64,000 bases of DNA from Sphingomonas sp. IC-11 (GTDB lineage Bacteria > Pseudomonadota > Alphaproteobacteria > Sphingomonadales > Sphingomonadaceae): the NCBI RefSeq assembly GCF_021043365.1, contig NZ_JAJNDU010000005.1:1-64000 (forward strand), written 5' to 3'. Numbering within the stretch: the stretch's first letter is position 1; every line of letters starts with the position of its first letter. The notes below the pieces were generated by a model. The model worked only from the letters and a program-made list of their open reading frames with translations. It was not told the origin of the DNA and did not search any database. A program made the position numbers and the translations under genes. Of the stretch, positions 29,779 to 38,790 are shown one piece after another.

Positions 29779-30210
29779 TCAGGAATGTCGGGTGTGATCC
29801 TCGTCTCCGGAGGATTGTCCGACGGCGAATTCCAGCTGCGCAAGGCACAGTTTTCCGGTTCCGTTTCGCTCGACGCCTTCGGCATGCACCACTGCGACAC
29901 GACGCCCTACGCGCACCAGCGTCGGCGTCGTGCTGACTGCGCCCAGTCTGACCGGGGCGAGAAATTGAAGGTTCATGCTGATCAGCCGGCAGGACTGCCC
30001 TGGCGAGAGTGTGCGGGAGAGAGCAAGCTGTGCGGCCAGCTCAAGAAAGGACGCGATCGCGCCTCCATGCAAGGCGGGCAGAATGGGATTCCCGACAAGC
30101 TCCTCCGTGGGGATCAGCGTGAACGTTTCACCGCTTTGCGTCATCATGGTACCGAGTAGCTTCGCAAAGCCGTTCCGCCCGGTACTGGCCCCGATCGCGC
30201 CTTCGTTCAT
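29779..30210 (-). CDS. Hotdog-fold thioesterase (second of a pair)
   Basis: This 143-residue PaaI-like hotdog protein contains NPILPALHGGAIASFLELAAQ, where HGG leads into the central helix with Glu as the likely catalytic acid. Strand segments such as SMNLQFLAPVRLGAV and AVVHAEGVERNG follow. Its ATG overlaps the stop of the preceding thioesterase by four bases, so the pair may act as a heteromer. It converges on the hydrolase gene, five bases away. Confidence 0.78.
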   Translation of the reverse strand: MNEGAIGASTGRNGFAKLLGTMMTQSGETFTLIPTEELVGNPILPALHGGAIASFLELAAQLALSRTLSPGQSCRLISMNLQFLAPVRLGAVSTTPTLVRVGRRVAVVHAEGVERNGTGKLCLAQLEFAVGQSSGDEDHTRHS

Positions 30211-30620
30211 GGGGCGACAGCCCGATTGATCGAAAAGACGCCTTGGGCAGTCGCGATCAGGTGAGACGGATCTGTATCCCAGACTTCGGCGCGTACGAAC
30301 GCACGGTGCTCGGTCGCGTCGTAGCAGTGAGCCCACGCCGTCGCGGGGCATCTCGCCTCGGCGGATCGCACATGGTCCACCTTCAGGTTAAGGGTGGAGA
30401 TCGCCAGCCGTCTGCCCAATCGAGACATCACGGCAACGCCGCAGGCCTGATCGATGAGGCTCGTCAACACACCGGTCGCGAGCGCCTCCTCCTCGTCCGC
30501 CAGCTCCGCGTGCCAATCGACCCGGAGCGAACTGAGCCCGTCGCCGATCGAAACGAGCTCAAGGCCCAGCCGATTGCCCCACGGTATGTCGCCCGGTCGC
30601 AAGCTCAAGTCTCCAACCAT
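30207..30620 (-). CDS. Hotdog-fold thioesterase (first of a pair)
   Basis: This 137-residue hotdog protein begins MVGDLSLRPGDIPWGNRLGLEL, with central helix segment TGVLTSLIDQACGVAVMSRL (Asp as acid) and LAISTLNLKVDHVRSAE. A GGAGGGG ribosome binding site lies just before the ATG at 30620. It heads the two-gene minus-strand unit at the right edge of the catabolic cluster. Two different hotdog proteins in tandem is a common layout for CoA-ester pathways. Confidence 0.78.
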   Translation of the reverse strand: MVGDLSLRPGDIPWGNRLGLELVSIGDGLSSLRVDWHAELADEEEALATGVLTSLIDQACGVAVMSRLGRRLAISTLNLKVDHVRSAEARCPATAWAHCYDATEHRAFVRAEVWDTDPSHLIATAQGVFSINRAVAP

Positions 30621-30733
30621 AAAACCCCTCCCTGCCCAGACGATTCCTGTTCCCCGCCGCGTCCACAAGCCAAGCACAGGAAAACGGTACGGTTTACTTA
30701 CAAACTTCTTCGCCTTAACGTCTGCATCCTGCG

Positions 30734-31678
30734 ATGGAAACGCGATCCAACAAATTCCTTGTGCTCGCGGTCACCGGCCTTCTGCTGAGCACGCTTCTCG
30801 TCTTCACCCTTTGGCTTTTCGATGCGCGAAGTGGAGACGGAAACCCGTATCTCATCCGTTTCACCGGGAGCGTCGCCGGCCTGGAAAAGGGATCACCAGT
30901 GACGTTCTCGGGCGTCCCGGCGGGCCATGTCACGTCCATACGGTTTGACGGAGCTGATCCCTCAGCGGTTCTCGTCACCATCAGCCTCGAACCGGGAACC
31001 CCCATCGTCACAGGTGTCAAGGCAACGATCGCGCGATCCGCACTGGCAGGGACGGCCAACATCAGTCTCGACGGCGCAAAGTCCGGTGCATCCCCGATCG
31101 TCGCGACGAGGGTCGGTGAGCTTCCCATCATCCCCGCCAAGGAGGGTGGGCTTCTTGGCGGGGGAGGGGATCCAGTCGCGCTCGTGGACAAGATCAGCCG
31201 GACAGTCGACTCCGTGTCGCGCAACCTCGATGCCGCCCAACAGCAGCGGGCCAGCGATCGGCTGGCGGCGCTCGCGGAGAGTTCCGCAGGCTGGGCAGAC
31301 AAGGCTGGAGCGGCATCTGACGCGCTTACCGGCGCCCGCGGGCGTGTCGTGGCCCTGGGGGACGCCTTGCAGCGATCCGGCGAAAGCGCCGAACGGTTGG
31401 GGAGCGCTGTGGTAGAAAGCCGCGCAACCGTCCTCGCCAGGGCGAACCGTGCGTTGCTGAATGCCCGTGGCGGAGCCGTGCGTCTCACGGCTCGCGTCGA
31501 GGCTGTTCGACCCACGATCCGCAGCGCGACCGTGAAAGAGGCCCAACTGCGTGAAACCGTTCGTTCAGCAAGGAAGAAGGCAGGCGCTGTCAGAGATACG
31601 GCCGTTCGCCTCGATCAGGAAGGGCTGGGTGTGGGTGCACCGTCCCTCCCGACCTACAAGCCGGGGTCGCGGCAGTGA
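30734..31678 (+). CDS. MCE-domain (MlaD-like) membrane-anchored protein
   Basis: This 314-residue protein has one N-terminal membrane helix (FLVLAVTGLLLSTLLVFTLW, residues 8-27). An MCE domain follows (IRFTGSVAGLEKGSPVTFSG, VPAGHVTSIRF), then a long helical tail of about 170 residues rich in Ala, Arg and Ser. MCE proteins are the periplasmic ring of lipid-import ABC systems. No permease (YrbE/MlaE) or ATPase lies beside it, so it is an orphan subunit here. It is in the same intergenic neighbourhood as the catabolic cluster, which could mean uptake of a lipophilic substrate. Confidence 0.78.
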   Translation: METRSNKFLVLAVTGLLLSTLLVFTLWLFDARSGDGNPYLIRFTGSVAGLEKGSPVTFSGVPAGHVTSIRFDGADPSAVLVTISLEPGTPIVTGVKATIARSALAGTANISLDGAKSGASPIVATRVGELPIIPAKEGGLLGGGGDPVALVDKISRTVDSVSRNLDAAQQQRASDRLAALAESSAGWADKAGAASDALTGARGRVVALGDALQRSGESAERLGSAVVESRATVLARANRALLNARGGAVRLTARVEAVRPTIRSATVKEAQLRETVRSARKKAGAVRDTAVRLDQEGLGVGAPSLPTYKPGSRQ

Positions 31679-31802
31679 TCGACCGCGACACGATAGGACA
31701 ACTCTGGTCGGAGAGCGGGCTGGCAGGCGAGGAACCGACCGTCCCGGCGTGATCCTCGTCAACGGGTCCGGATCGCGCTACCCTCGCTCCAGGAGAACGA
31801 GA

Positions 31803-32480
31803 TTGAGCGATGACGAGAAGAAGAGCCGGCGCCCAGGGAAGATGGGCAGACCGACGACCGAGGACGCGCTCCGACTGACTTCGCATATCCTCAAGAGCGC
31901 CCGCGAGCTGTTTTTCCAGCACGGTTTCGACGGCGCCAGTGCCGACATGATCGCCGAACAGGCGCGCATCTCCAAGCGAACCCTGTACGCGCGGTTCGGC
32001 AGCAAGGCTCGCGTGTTCGAGGCTGTCATCCTGGACGAGATCGATACGCAGCTGCGCGCGCTCGAACCCTCCGGCAGCGACGAACCCGACATTGCATCGC
32101 GCCTTCGCGTCATCGCCGATCGCCTGCTCGAGTGGCTCCTGACGCCTCGGATCGCCTCGATGGAACGCGTCGTCATTGCCCAAGCGGTGCGTTTTCCTGC
32201 GCTCGCGGCGAACATCCACGACTTCGGCTATCAGCGGGCTGTCCAATGGGTGGCCTCCATCCTCGCCCATGCCGATGCCAAGGGCGAGCTGTCGCTGGCG
32301 GACCCGGTGTTCGCTGCCGAGCAGTTCGTCACGCTCGTCGTCGTCGCGCCCATGCGCCGCGCGGCGCTCGGGCTGTCTCCTCCCGCGTACGACGATGCAG
32401 CTCGCGAACGTATCTTGCGCGTGATTGATCTGTTTCTCGACGGCTGCCGTCCGCGGCACGTCGACAAAGGGACCATGTGA
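31803..32480 (+). CDS. TetR/AcrR family regulator
   Basis: This 225-residue protein has a TetR HTH: ILKSARELFFQHGFDGASAD, then IAEQARISKRTLYARFGSKA. A helical C-terminal domain follows with hydrophobic segments such as VTLVVVAPMRRAALGL. I chose a TTG start at 31803 because CAGGAGAACGAGA lies a few bases upstream; an in-frame ATG at 31842 is an alternative. The stop shares a base with the next gene's ATG (TGATG), so it is coupled to the UbiB-type kinase gene and may regulate it. Confidence 0.85.
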   Translation: MSDDEKKSRRPGKMGRPTTEDALRLTSHILKSARELFFQHGFDGASADMIAEQARISKRTLYARFGSKARVFEAVILDEIDTQLRALEPSGSDEPDIASRLRVIADRLLEWLLTPRIASMERVVIAQAVRFPALAANIHDFGYQRAVQWVASILAHADAKGELSLADPVFAAEQFVTLVVVAPMRRAALGLSPPAYDDAARERILRVIDLFLDGCRPRHVDKGTM

Positions 32481-34075
32481 TGCTCGTCAACGACGACGAG
32501 CCTCAACTCGGTGAGCGCGCGCGCCTTGCCGAACTCATCCAGATCATGGGCCGCCACGGGCTGAACGGCTTGGCCGCTCGCCTGGGTCTGCTGCCAGGTC
32601 GCTCGGAGCAGCCGGCAGACGTCTGTACGCCCGAGCGGGTCGTCGCGCTGCTGCGGGACCTTGGACCTGTCGCGGTGAAGCTGGGGCAGGTGCTCGCGAC
32701 CCGTGAAGACCTGCTAGGGCCGGAATGGGTGCGTGCGCTGGCAACGCTGCAGGATCGCGTGACACCGCTGCCGTTCGAGGCGCTGGAGCCGACGATCCTG
32801 GCCGCGCTCGGCTCCCCGATCGAGGACGTGTTTGCGAGCTTCGGCCGCGACCCGATCGCCGCGGCGTCGATCGCGCAGGTTCATGCCGCCACCCTTCGCG
32901 ACGGAACCGAAGTCGTAGTCAAGATACGCCGGCCGGGGATCGCGGAACGAGTCGATGCCGACCTTCGGCTGCTCCGCCGCATCGCGCGGCTTGCCGCGAG
33001 GCACTCGCCGGAGATACGGCGCCTCAAACCTGACGACCTGCTCCGGTTTTTCGCGGAGAGTCTGTCGCAGGAAATGGACCTCAGTGCCGAAGCGGCAGCC
33101 TGCGAGAGCATCGGGGCCTTCCTGCAGCCGCTCGGCGTCCGCACGCCCGCCTTCTACTGGGATCAGGTCGGGCGCCGGATCAACGTGCAGGAGCGGCTCA
33201 ACGGCGTGCCAGTCCGCGAGATTATCGACGGGGCGCAGGAGGGGGGCGTGGAGGTCGCCGGCCGCTACGCGGATGCCGTGCTGCGGATGATCATCTTCAA
33301 CGGCCGGTTCCACGCGGACCCCCATCCCGGCAACGTCTTTGTCCTTGCCGATCGCTCGCTCGCGTTCATCGACTTCGGCGCGGTCGGCGTGCTCAGCCCC
33401 GCCCGGAGGAACGAGGTCGTCACGCTCATCCTTGCGAGCGCAAGCGAGGATACGCGGTCGGTCACGGACGTGCTGCTGCAATGGTCCGGCGAAACCGATG
33501 TCGATCGTCAGGCGCTGGCCCGCGACCTCGACGCGCTCACTGGGCGATTCCGCGGGGCGGTACTCCAGCAGATCGAGCTAGCCGACATCTTCGGCCGTGT
33601 ATTCGCGCTGCTGCGAACCTACCGGCTGGCGCTGCCGCCCGATCTCGCCCTGCTGCTGCGCACCCTGTTGATCGCCGAAGGGTTCGTGCGACGGCTCGAT
33701 CCCGGCTTCGACATCGCCGCGCGCGCCGCGCCGATCGCGCGCGAACTTCTGCGCGAGCGGATCGGCCCGGCCGGACTCAAGCGGGGCGGACGGCGGCTGG
33801 CGACAAGCCTTGGCCGGCTGGCCGCGGTATCCCCCGATTTGGTGACCTTCGCGGAGCGTGTCGCACGGTCGGGCGCGCTGCCGATCGAGTTGCACAAACG
33901 CGCAGTCTCACCCCCGGCCTCGCTCCGGCGCGCCGATCCCAACGTCCTGTCTGCCGGAATGCTGGTCGCCGGCGCGATCCTTCAGCGTGACCATGATGTT
34001 GTCGGCACGATATTGATGGCGTCAGCGGTATTGCCCGCAAGCTGGGCCTGGTTCGCGAGCAGGCGGAGGCGCTGA
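32480..34075 (+). CDS. AarF/UbiB (ABC1) family atypical kinase
   Basis: This 531-residue member of the ABC1/UbiB family supports ubiquinone and membrane-lipid metabolism. Kinase features: RDLGPVAVKLGQVLATRED (the KxGQ motif), the Ala-rich loop AAASIAQVHAATLRDGTEVV with VKIRRPGI, DPHPGNVFV as catalytic loop and FIDFGAVG as DFG. Two C-terminal hydrophobic segments suggest a membrane anchor (VLSAGMLVAGAIL, GTILMASAVLPASW). It is coupled to the TetR gene. Confidence 0.9.
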   Translation: MLVNDDEPQLGERARLAELIQIMGRHGLNGLAARLGLLPGRSEQPADVCTPERVVALLRDLGPVAVKLGQVLATREDLLGPEWVRALATLQDRVTPLPFEALEPTILAALGSPIEDVFASFGRDPIAAASIAQVHAATLRDGTEVVVKIRRPGIAERVDADLRLLRRIARLAARHSPEIRRLKPDDLLRFFAESLSQEMDLSAEAAACESIGAFLQPLGVRTPAFYWDQVGRRINVQERLNGVPVREIIDGAQEGGVEVAGRYADAVLRMIIFNGRFHADPHPGNVFVLADRSLAFIDFGAVGVLSPARRNEVVTLILASASEDTRSVTDVLLQWSGETDVDRQALARDLDALTGRFRGAVLQQIELADIFGRVFALLRTYRLALPPDLALLLRTLLIAEGFVRRLDPGFDIAARAAPIARELLRERIGPAGLKRGGRRLATSLGRLAAVSPDLVTFAERVARSGALPIELHKRAVSPPASLRRADPNVLSAGMLVAGAILQRDHDVVGTILMASAVLPASWAWFASRRRR

Positions 34076-34165
34076 CCTGCCATCGCCCGATGTGACGGAT
34101 TCACGGTTTCTGCCTTCCGTCTAGCGCGCGCTGAGACCGCCCCTCGAGCTTCATCTGTGAACGAC

Positions 34166-34191
34166 GGAACAATCCAGGGGGAGGGGGTGTT
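34166..34191 (+). promoter_or_regulatory. Candidate EcfG-type promoter upstream of the sigma gene
   Basis: GGAAC at 34166-34170 and GTT at 34189-34191 are separated by 18 bases, i.e. GGAAC-N17-TGTT against the consensus GGAAC-N16/17-CGTT. It ends about 65 bases before the sigma-factor start, as expected for autoregulation. Confidence 0.5.
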
Positions 34192-34255
34192 CTCTATAAG
34201 TAAACCGGCTGGTGTATAAACCGCACCCTGGTTAGATCGAACGAGGGCCTTGCGT

Positions 34256-34930
34256 GTGGAACAGCCGGACTACGAACAACATCCACTTGCCGAGGACTGG
34301 GCTGATTTCGGCGCTGCATTGAGCAACCTGATGCCCATGCTGGCAAGCTATGCACGATCGCTAGCCAGAAATCCTGATGCTGCACAGGATCTTGTTCAGG
34401 AAACCGTGCTGAAGGCGTGGCGCAGCCGCGCATCATTTGAAGCCGGTACGAACATGAAGGCGTGGACCTTCCGTATTCTTCGCAATTCGTTTCTGTCGCA
34501 TGTACGTCGTCGACGCACGGTACAAGTGGGCGAGACTGCCGAACTCAACGACGTTCCGGTGGCGTCAAACCAGGAGTCGGTCGTGACGTTGAGCGATGTT
34601 CGCCGCCTGTGGCCACGCCTGACGCCCGAGCAGCAGCGGTGCATTCAATTCGTTGGAATCGAGGGCTTGAGCTACGAAGAAGCGGCCACGATCGAGCAGG
34701 TTCCTGTCGGCACAATCAAGAGCCGCGTGGTAAGGGGGCGGCAGATGCTGCGCGCACTCATGGATCACGCGAGCCGCGATGAGGCTTCCGGATCAGAACC
34801 TCAGATCATTGCGGACGATGCGATCTGTCAGGCCGAGCCGCCATCTATCGACGAGGTGCACACGAGACAGATCGAACTGCTGCAAAGCTGGCGGACGAAG
34901 CGCGCGGCCGATCGCTGTCTGGCAGCCTGA
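34256..34930 (+). CDS. ecfG: ECF sigma factor, EcfG type
   Basis: This 224-residue sigma factor has a region 2 segment ARNPDAAQDLVQETVLKAWR, FEAGTNMKAWTFRILRNSFL, and a region 4 segment LSYEEAATIEQVPVGTIKSR. FxxGTN-x-KAWxFxILRN is typical of EcfG-like factors of the general stress response. I chose the GTG at 34256 because ACGAGGG lies 8 bases before it; a TTG two codons upstream is also possible. Its C-terminal about 45 residues are longer than usual for this class. NepR and PhyR do not flank it, so it may be a paralogue of the main EcfG. Confidence 0.78.
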   Translation: MEQPDYEQHPLAEDWADFGAALSNLMPMLASYARSLARNPDAAQDLVQETVLKAWRSRASFEAGTNMKAWTFRILRNSFLSHVRRRRTVQVGETAELNDVPVASNQESVVTLSDVRRLWPRLTPEQQRCIQFVGIEGLSYEEAATIEQVPVGTIKSRVVRGRQMLRALMDHASRDEASGSEPQIIADDAICQAEPPSIDEVHTRQIELLQSWRTKRAADRCLAA

Positions 34931-35301
34931 AGCGGTCGGCTCGCTCGATCCCAATGCGTACCCCAATCTTGGCACATTGGCCGGAGATCGTCGTGGAGTT
35001 GGCAATATCGAGCAAACAGTGGCCAGGCGCCTTGACCCGCAGCATCGAGAGCATCTTTCAACGAGCAGGGATGACCCGATAGCGCAGGAAGGCACCTGCG
35101 GGTTCAGCTTGGTGTGCAAGCGCCATTTCCTCCAAACTACCAAAATACGCCTGTGAAGCTGCTCGCCGGAAACGAGCCGCAGAAACGCATCATTCTCGGA
35201 GAACCACCGCCGCTTGGTTGGTGTCATAACCGAATGGATGCGCCAGGAATATCCACGGACGCTGTCGCCATGGAGGCAGCAGCAAGCCCCTTCACTTTCC
35301 A
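34931..35301. other. Intergenic region, no gene
   Basis: No open frame with recognisable content lies between the sigma gene and the convergent receiver gene. No hairpin with U-tract was noticed. Confidence 0.55.
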
Positions 35302-35670
35302 TTACGCCGCTAAACGGTCGATCGTGCGTAGGATCGATCGTAAATCGAAAGGCTTGGGAATGAACGCCGCCCGCGTCGGCAGCTCGGACGGGTGCACCTT
35401 CACGATGCCGGACACCACCACCAGCAATGTCGGGGGATAGCGGTCGCGGACATAGTGGCCGAGCTTCATGCCATCCATCGATCCGGGCATGGCAACGTCG
35501 GTTAGCACGATCCAGATCGTGGCGTTCGCTTCCAGCAGCGCAATCGCCTGGTCGGCATTCTCGGCCTCGAAGCCGCGATCCTCGAAGAAGTCCACAAGGT
35601 CGTAGCGGATGAACGCCTCGTCCTCCATGATCAGGATGGCTCGCGCCCGCTCGGCTTGCTCGATGGTCAT
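35302..35670 (-). CDS. Single-domain response regulator (receiver)
   Basis: This 122-residue receiver has the acidic pair near residues 16-17 (MEDEAF), a phospho-acceptor Asp58 in VLTDVAMPG, a Ser at the fourth strand and PKPFD (Lys106). It has no output domain, so it probably relays to another protein in a stress or HWE-kinase phospho-relay. The ATG overlaps the stop of the upstream kinase (ATGA), so the two were designed as a pair, although the kinase is broken here. Confidence 0.85.
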   Translation of the reverse strand: MTIEQAERARAILIMEDEAFIRYDLVDFFEDRGFEAENADQAIALLEANATIWIVLTDVAMPGSMDGMKLGHYVRDRYPPTLLVVVSGIVKVHPSELPTRAAFIPKPFDLRSILRTIDRLAA

Positions 35671-37153
35671 GCGCCGATCGCCTCGCCGGCACCTGCCAGC
35701 GGCGCTTCGATCCGGAACTCGGCGCTAGATACCGGGTAGCTCAACGTGGTATCGCCCCGGAAATAGCCACGTAGCGAGCGTTCGATCATGCGGGAGCCGA
35801 ACCCCCGGCGGGTCGGCGCCGACACCGGCGGACCGCCCTGCTCCTGCCAGAGGAAGGAGAAGTGGGGGCCACCTTCCTCATCCCTCACTTGCCACTGGAT
35901 CATCACCGTGCCCGTCTCGTTGCTCAACGCTCCATACTTGGTGGCGTTGGTCGCCAATTCATGCAGGGCCAAGGTCAACGCCAGAGCGGCTTGGGAGTTC
36001 AACCGGATGCGCGGGCCTTCCATCTTTATCCGGTCGCGTTGCCCGGCGACCGCCGTCAGGCCGGCATCCAGCACCTCGTGCAGCCCAGCCTCCTGCCATG
36101 ACGATGCGGTCAGCACGTCGGTCGCACGCCCCAAGGAGGCGAGGCGGGAGCGAAGTCGGCCGATGCCTCCTCCGGCGAGGGCGCGTCGCGCATCGTCTGG
36201 CTGGCGATCGACTGCACCATTGTCAGGATGTTCTTGATGCGGTGCGCCAGCTCGCCATTGAGGAGCTGCTGCTGCTGGCGCACCTGCTCCAGGGCGGTGT
36301 GGTCGCGCGACACCGACAGGATGCGGGCGGTCTCCCCATCCAGCCCGGGAATGGGCGATACCGAGATGGACCAATGCTTGGCGGTGCCGAGGTAGGTATC
36401 GGCCGGCGCCTCGAAGTGCGTGGTTTCGCCCCGCTTGGCTGCCTCGATCGCCTCCTTCGCGTAGGCGGGTCCGCCTTCCTTGAGGAAGTTCGGTCAGGGG
36501 CATCCGGCGACGGCGTTGAAGTCGCTGACCTCCATCGTCTTCATGCCGCCTTCGCTCATGAAGGAGAGCGTGCCGTCCAGCTCCACGACCTTGATGCAGT
36601 CGGTCGAGGCGGCCAGCACGCTGCGCATGAACACCGCCGCTTCCTGCGCCTCGGCGGTCGCGGCGTCGCGCTCGCGCTTCGCCTTCACGCGCGCGGTGCT
36701 GTCGGAGGTGATGTTCATCAGGCCCGCGACCTCGCCTTCGTCGTCCCAGACGGGCGAGTAGGCGAAGTCGTACCACGTCTCCTCCGTGAACCCGTTGCGG
36801 GTCATGGTGAGCGGCTGATCCCGGAAGGCGACGCTTTCGCCCCGGAACACCCCCTCGATCAGCGGCTCCAGGTCAGGCCATAGTTCGGGCCATACCTCCG
36901 CGGTCGGGTAACCAAGCGCGTCGGGGTGCCGGCTGCCCAGGATGGGGGCATAACCGTCGTTGTAGAGCAGGATGCGCTCCGACCCCCAGATCAGGCACAT
37001 GGGATGGAGCGAGGCAAGCATGGCATCGACCGAGATGCGAAGGGCCGCCGGCCAAGTGCTGCGCGGACCCAGGGGCGTGCGGTCCCATGCGAACGCCCGG
37101 GTGCGCTCGGCCATGTTCAACTCGGGCATGCTGATGGCGAGAGAGGCGTTCAT
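35667..37153 (-). pseudogene. PAS-containing HWE-type histidine kinase, broken
   Basis: The full reading covers about 495 codons: two PAS domains (ERTRAFAWDRTPLGP ... LLYNDGYAPILG, and FMRSVLAASTDCIKVVELDG), an HWE-type H-box (LNGELAHRIKNILTMVQSIA) and a GHKL ATPase end (LHELATNATKYGALS, FGSRMIERSL). Two lesions break it. A TGA at 36494-36496 stands where Trp (TGG) is expected in AGC-P-W, and a one-base frameshift near 36150 joins the H-box frame to the ATPase frame. The start is the ATG at 37153. The receiver gene stays intact. Either real decay or sequencing error could explain it; two independent lesions favour decay. Confidence 0.8.
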
Positions 37154-37471
37154 TCGGGATGGCTCGTCCGGTGATCTCAACGGGCTAACCACTGCACGGC
37201 CTGCTTCCAGTTTAGGCGAACCCAAAACTTGAGGGAAGCGCCGGAACCAAATCATAGTTAAAGCGTGAACGCGCGCCGATGCATCCGTTCTTGTCCGCGA
37301 TGCAGACAGAGCCAGGATATAGCGGAGTGTGAGGTAACGCATCCTCATTCAGAGGGATCGGGAACAAAGAAAGCCTCAGGAAAATTCCCTCGACTTTACA
37401 TAATACATATTATCAGACTGGCGGATTTCTGTTCCGCTGCGGGCACTTACCTGCCCTCGCCGCGGTCGCGA
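37154..37471. other. Intergenic region, no gene
   Basis: The broken kinase's promoter presumably lies here. A GGAAC-N16-CGTG sequence occurs at 37243-37267 but misses the EcfG -10 consensus and points at nothing. Confidence 0.5.
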
Positions 37472-37636
37472 TCACCCGATCAGCGACGTTCGCTCACGCT
37501 GCCGCTGGTCGCGCTCGGGCCGCCACGCATCAAACTGCGCCAGAACGTCGTCCACGTCCATACCCGTCTGTCGGCGATGGGCATCGACGCGCGCGCGCAG
37601 CGGCTCGGGCCAAGCCACGCTGCTTCGGATCAGCAT
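37472..37636 (-). CDS. Small hypothetical protein (54 residues)
   Basis: The minus-strand ATG at 37636 opens a frame beginning MLIRSSVAWPEPLRARVDAH and continuing with a hydrophilic helical segment (VDDVLAQFDAWRPERDQ). The amino-acid pattern looks coding, but no strong ribosome binding site was checked and no family was recognised. It could be a remnant from the same event that truncated the methyltransferase next to it. Confidence 0.35.
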   Translation of the reverse strand: MLIRSSVAWPEPLRARVDAHRRQTGMDVDDVLAQFDAWRPERDQRQRERTSLIG

Positions 37637-37735
37637 ACCGCCGGACGTGGCAGGGGGGAGCGACTGCGCAACCCTTCCTGGACAGGTTCACGAAGGCGAG
37701 CCGTCGTTACCATGCGGCAAGAACGGCCGTGTGCA

Positions 37736-37879
37736 TCATCTGCTTTCCGCGATCGAGGCCGGGTCGATGACCGGCAGCACTTCCGCCAGCATCCGCTCGG
37801 ACGATACCGCCTCGTACCGCTGAGCCAGCACGTCGGCTTCACCATCATAGGCAGCGATGACATCCAGGTAGCTGCTCAA
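37736..37879 (-). pseudogene. Truncated SAM-methyltransferase N-terminus
   Basis: This 47-residue open frame starts at a TTG whose last two bases are shared with the HNH stop (TTGA). It reads LSSYLDVIAAYDGEADVLAQ and then RYEAVSSERMLAEVLPVIDP, the typical helical cap before the glycine loop of class I methyltransferases found as partners of HNH or restriction-type genes. It then ends after 9 more residues, so the entire SAM-binding domain is missing. The coupling to the HNH gene suggests a former two-gene unit. Confidence 0.5.
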
Positions 37880-38790
37880 GCGTCCAGGCCTGCGAAGCGG
37901 GCACGATGCCGGGCGACATAGTCGTGGCGCGGGTGCAGCCGTGGATCGGCGGGCAGGTGGACGCGCTCGCCTGGTTGCGGGAACAGGCGGATCAGTTCGG
38001 ACGGCACCTTGTTGTGCGACACGAGCAGCCGGCATTCGGCGTCGAGGCTGATAAGGTGGCGGTCGAACAACCAATGCGCTGTCGCGGACAGGGCAATTCC
38101 ATTCTGTACGACATCCGGTCCGCCATCGGCGACGCTCCAGATGTGCGCGGCCTGAGCTTCTTCCTTGCCGCCACCATTCACCATGCGCAGCCCTGTCACC
38201 GCGCAGCGGTTGTAATAGGCCTCGAGCACATGGCCTCGGAAGGCGGCGCTGCGCACCTTCCGGTTAACTAGTAGCTGCACGACGCGCCGCTCGTCAGGCG
38301 GTGAGGCCAGCAAGGCGGCAGTGGGAGCATCGACGTGCTGTGGATCGAGCTCAAGCCGGATCGCATGTTCGGGTGACAGCGTATCGATAAGGCCGCGGTT
38401 TACGATGGCGGCAAAGTCGGCATCGTCGATGGCGCGAATAGATCGGCCGCGCAGCGCTCGACCGGCGATGGAAGGATTATCCAGTTCCCGGAGCATACGC
38501 TCGAGAAAGCGGCCGTCCGGATCGCGATGCAGCACTGCGCGATCGAACTCGATGAAATCGCTGATGCGGGCGTAAAAGAGCGTCCGGTCGGTGGGATCAG
38601 GGTCGATGCTGTGCACGAGGCCGGCGGCCACATAGCCCTTCCGGCCACCAGCCGAGCCAGCTTCACGGTAGACGATCCAGTCGCCGACGCAAGCCTCGGC
38701 GGCGCGCAGGTAGATACGCGGGAAATGGTAGCGCTCAGCGATCAGATCATCGTAGCGCGACGCACCGCTGATCTCGAAGACACCCTTCAT
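37876..38790 (-). CDS. HNH endonuclease
   Basis: This 304-residue protein has a large N-terminal region of about 190 residues: a PUA-like barrel (YHFPRIYLRAAEACVGDWIV) and a linker. A C-terminal HNH nuclease follows: YYNRCAVTGLRMVNGGGKEE, AAHIWSVADGGPD, VVQNGIALSATAHWLFDRHL. This matches HNH restriction-type proteins (Pfam HNH_2-like). The ATG at 38790 (MKGVFEISGASRYDD) is preferred over one 12 codons upstream. Its stop overlaps a truncated methyltransferase start. Confidence 0.82.
   Translation of the reverse strand: MKGVFEISGASRYDDLIAERYHFPRIYLRAAEACVGDWIVYREAGSAGGRKGYVAAGLVHSIDPDPTDRTLFYARISDFIEFDRAVLHRDPDGRFLERMLRELDNPSIAGRALRGRSIRAIDDADFAAIVNRGLIDTLSPEHAIRLELDPQHVDAPTAALLASPPDERRVVQLLVNRKVRSAAFRGHVLEAYYNRCAVTGLRMVNGGGKEEAQAAHIWSVADGGPDVVQNGIALSATAHWLFDRHLISLDAECRLLVSHNKVPSELIRLFPQPGERVHLPADPRLHPRHDYVARHRARFAGLDA

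Noticed and set aside
37243..37267. EcfG promoter (GGAAC-N16-CGTG)
   Set aside because: The -10 element is CGTG, not CGTT, and it points away from any real gene.
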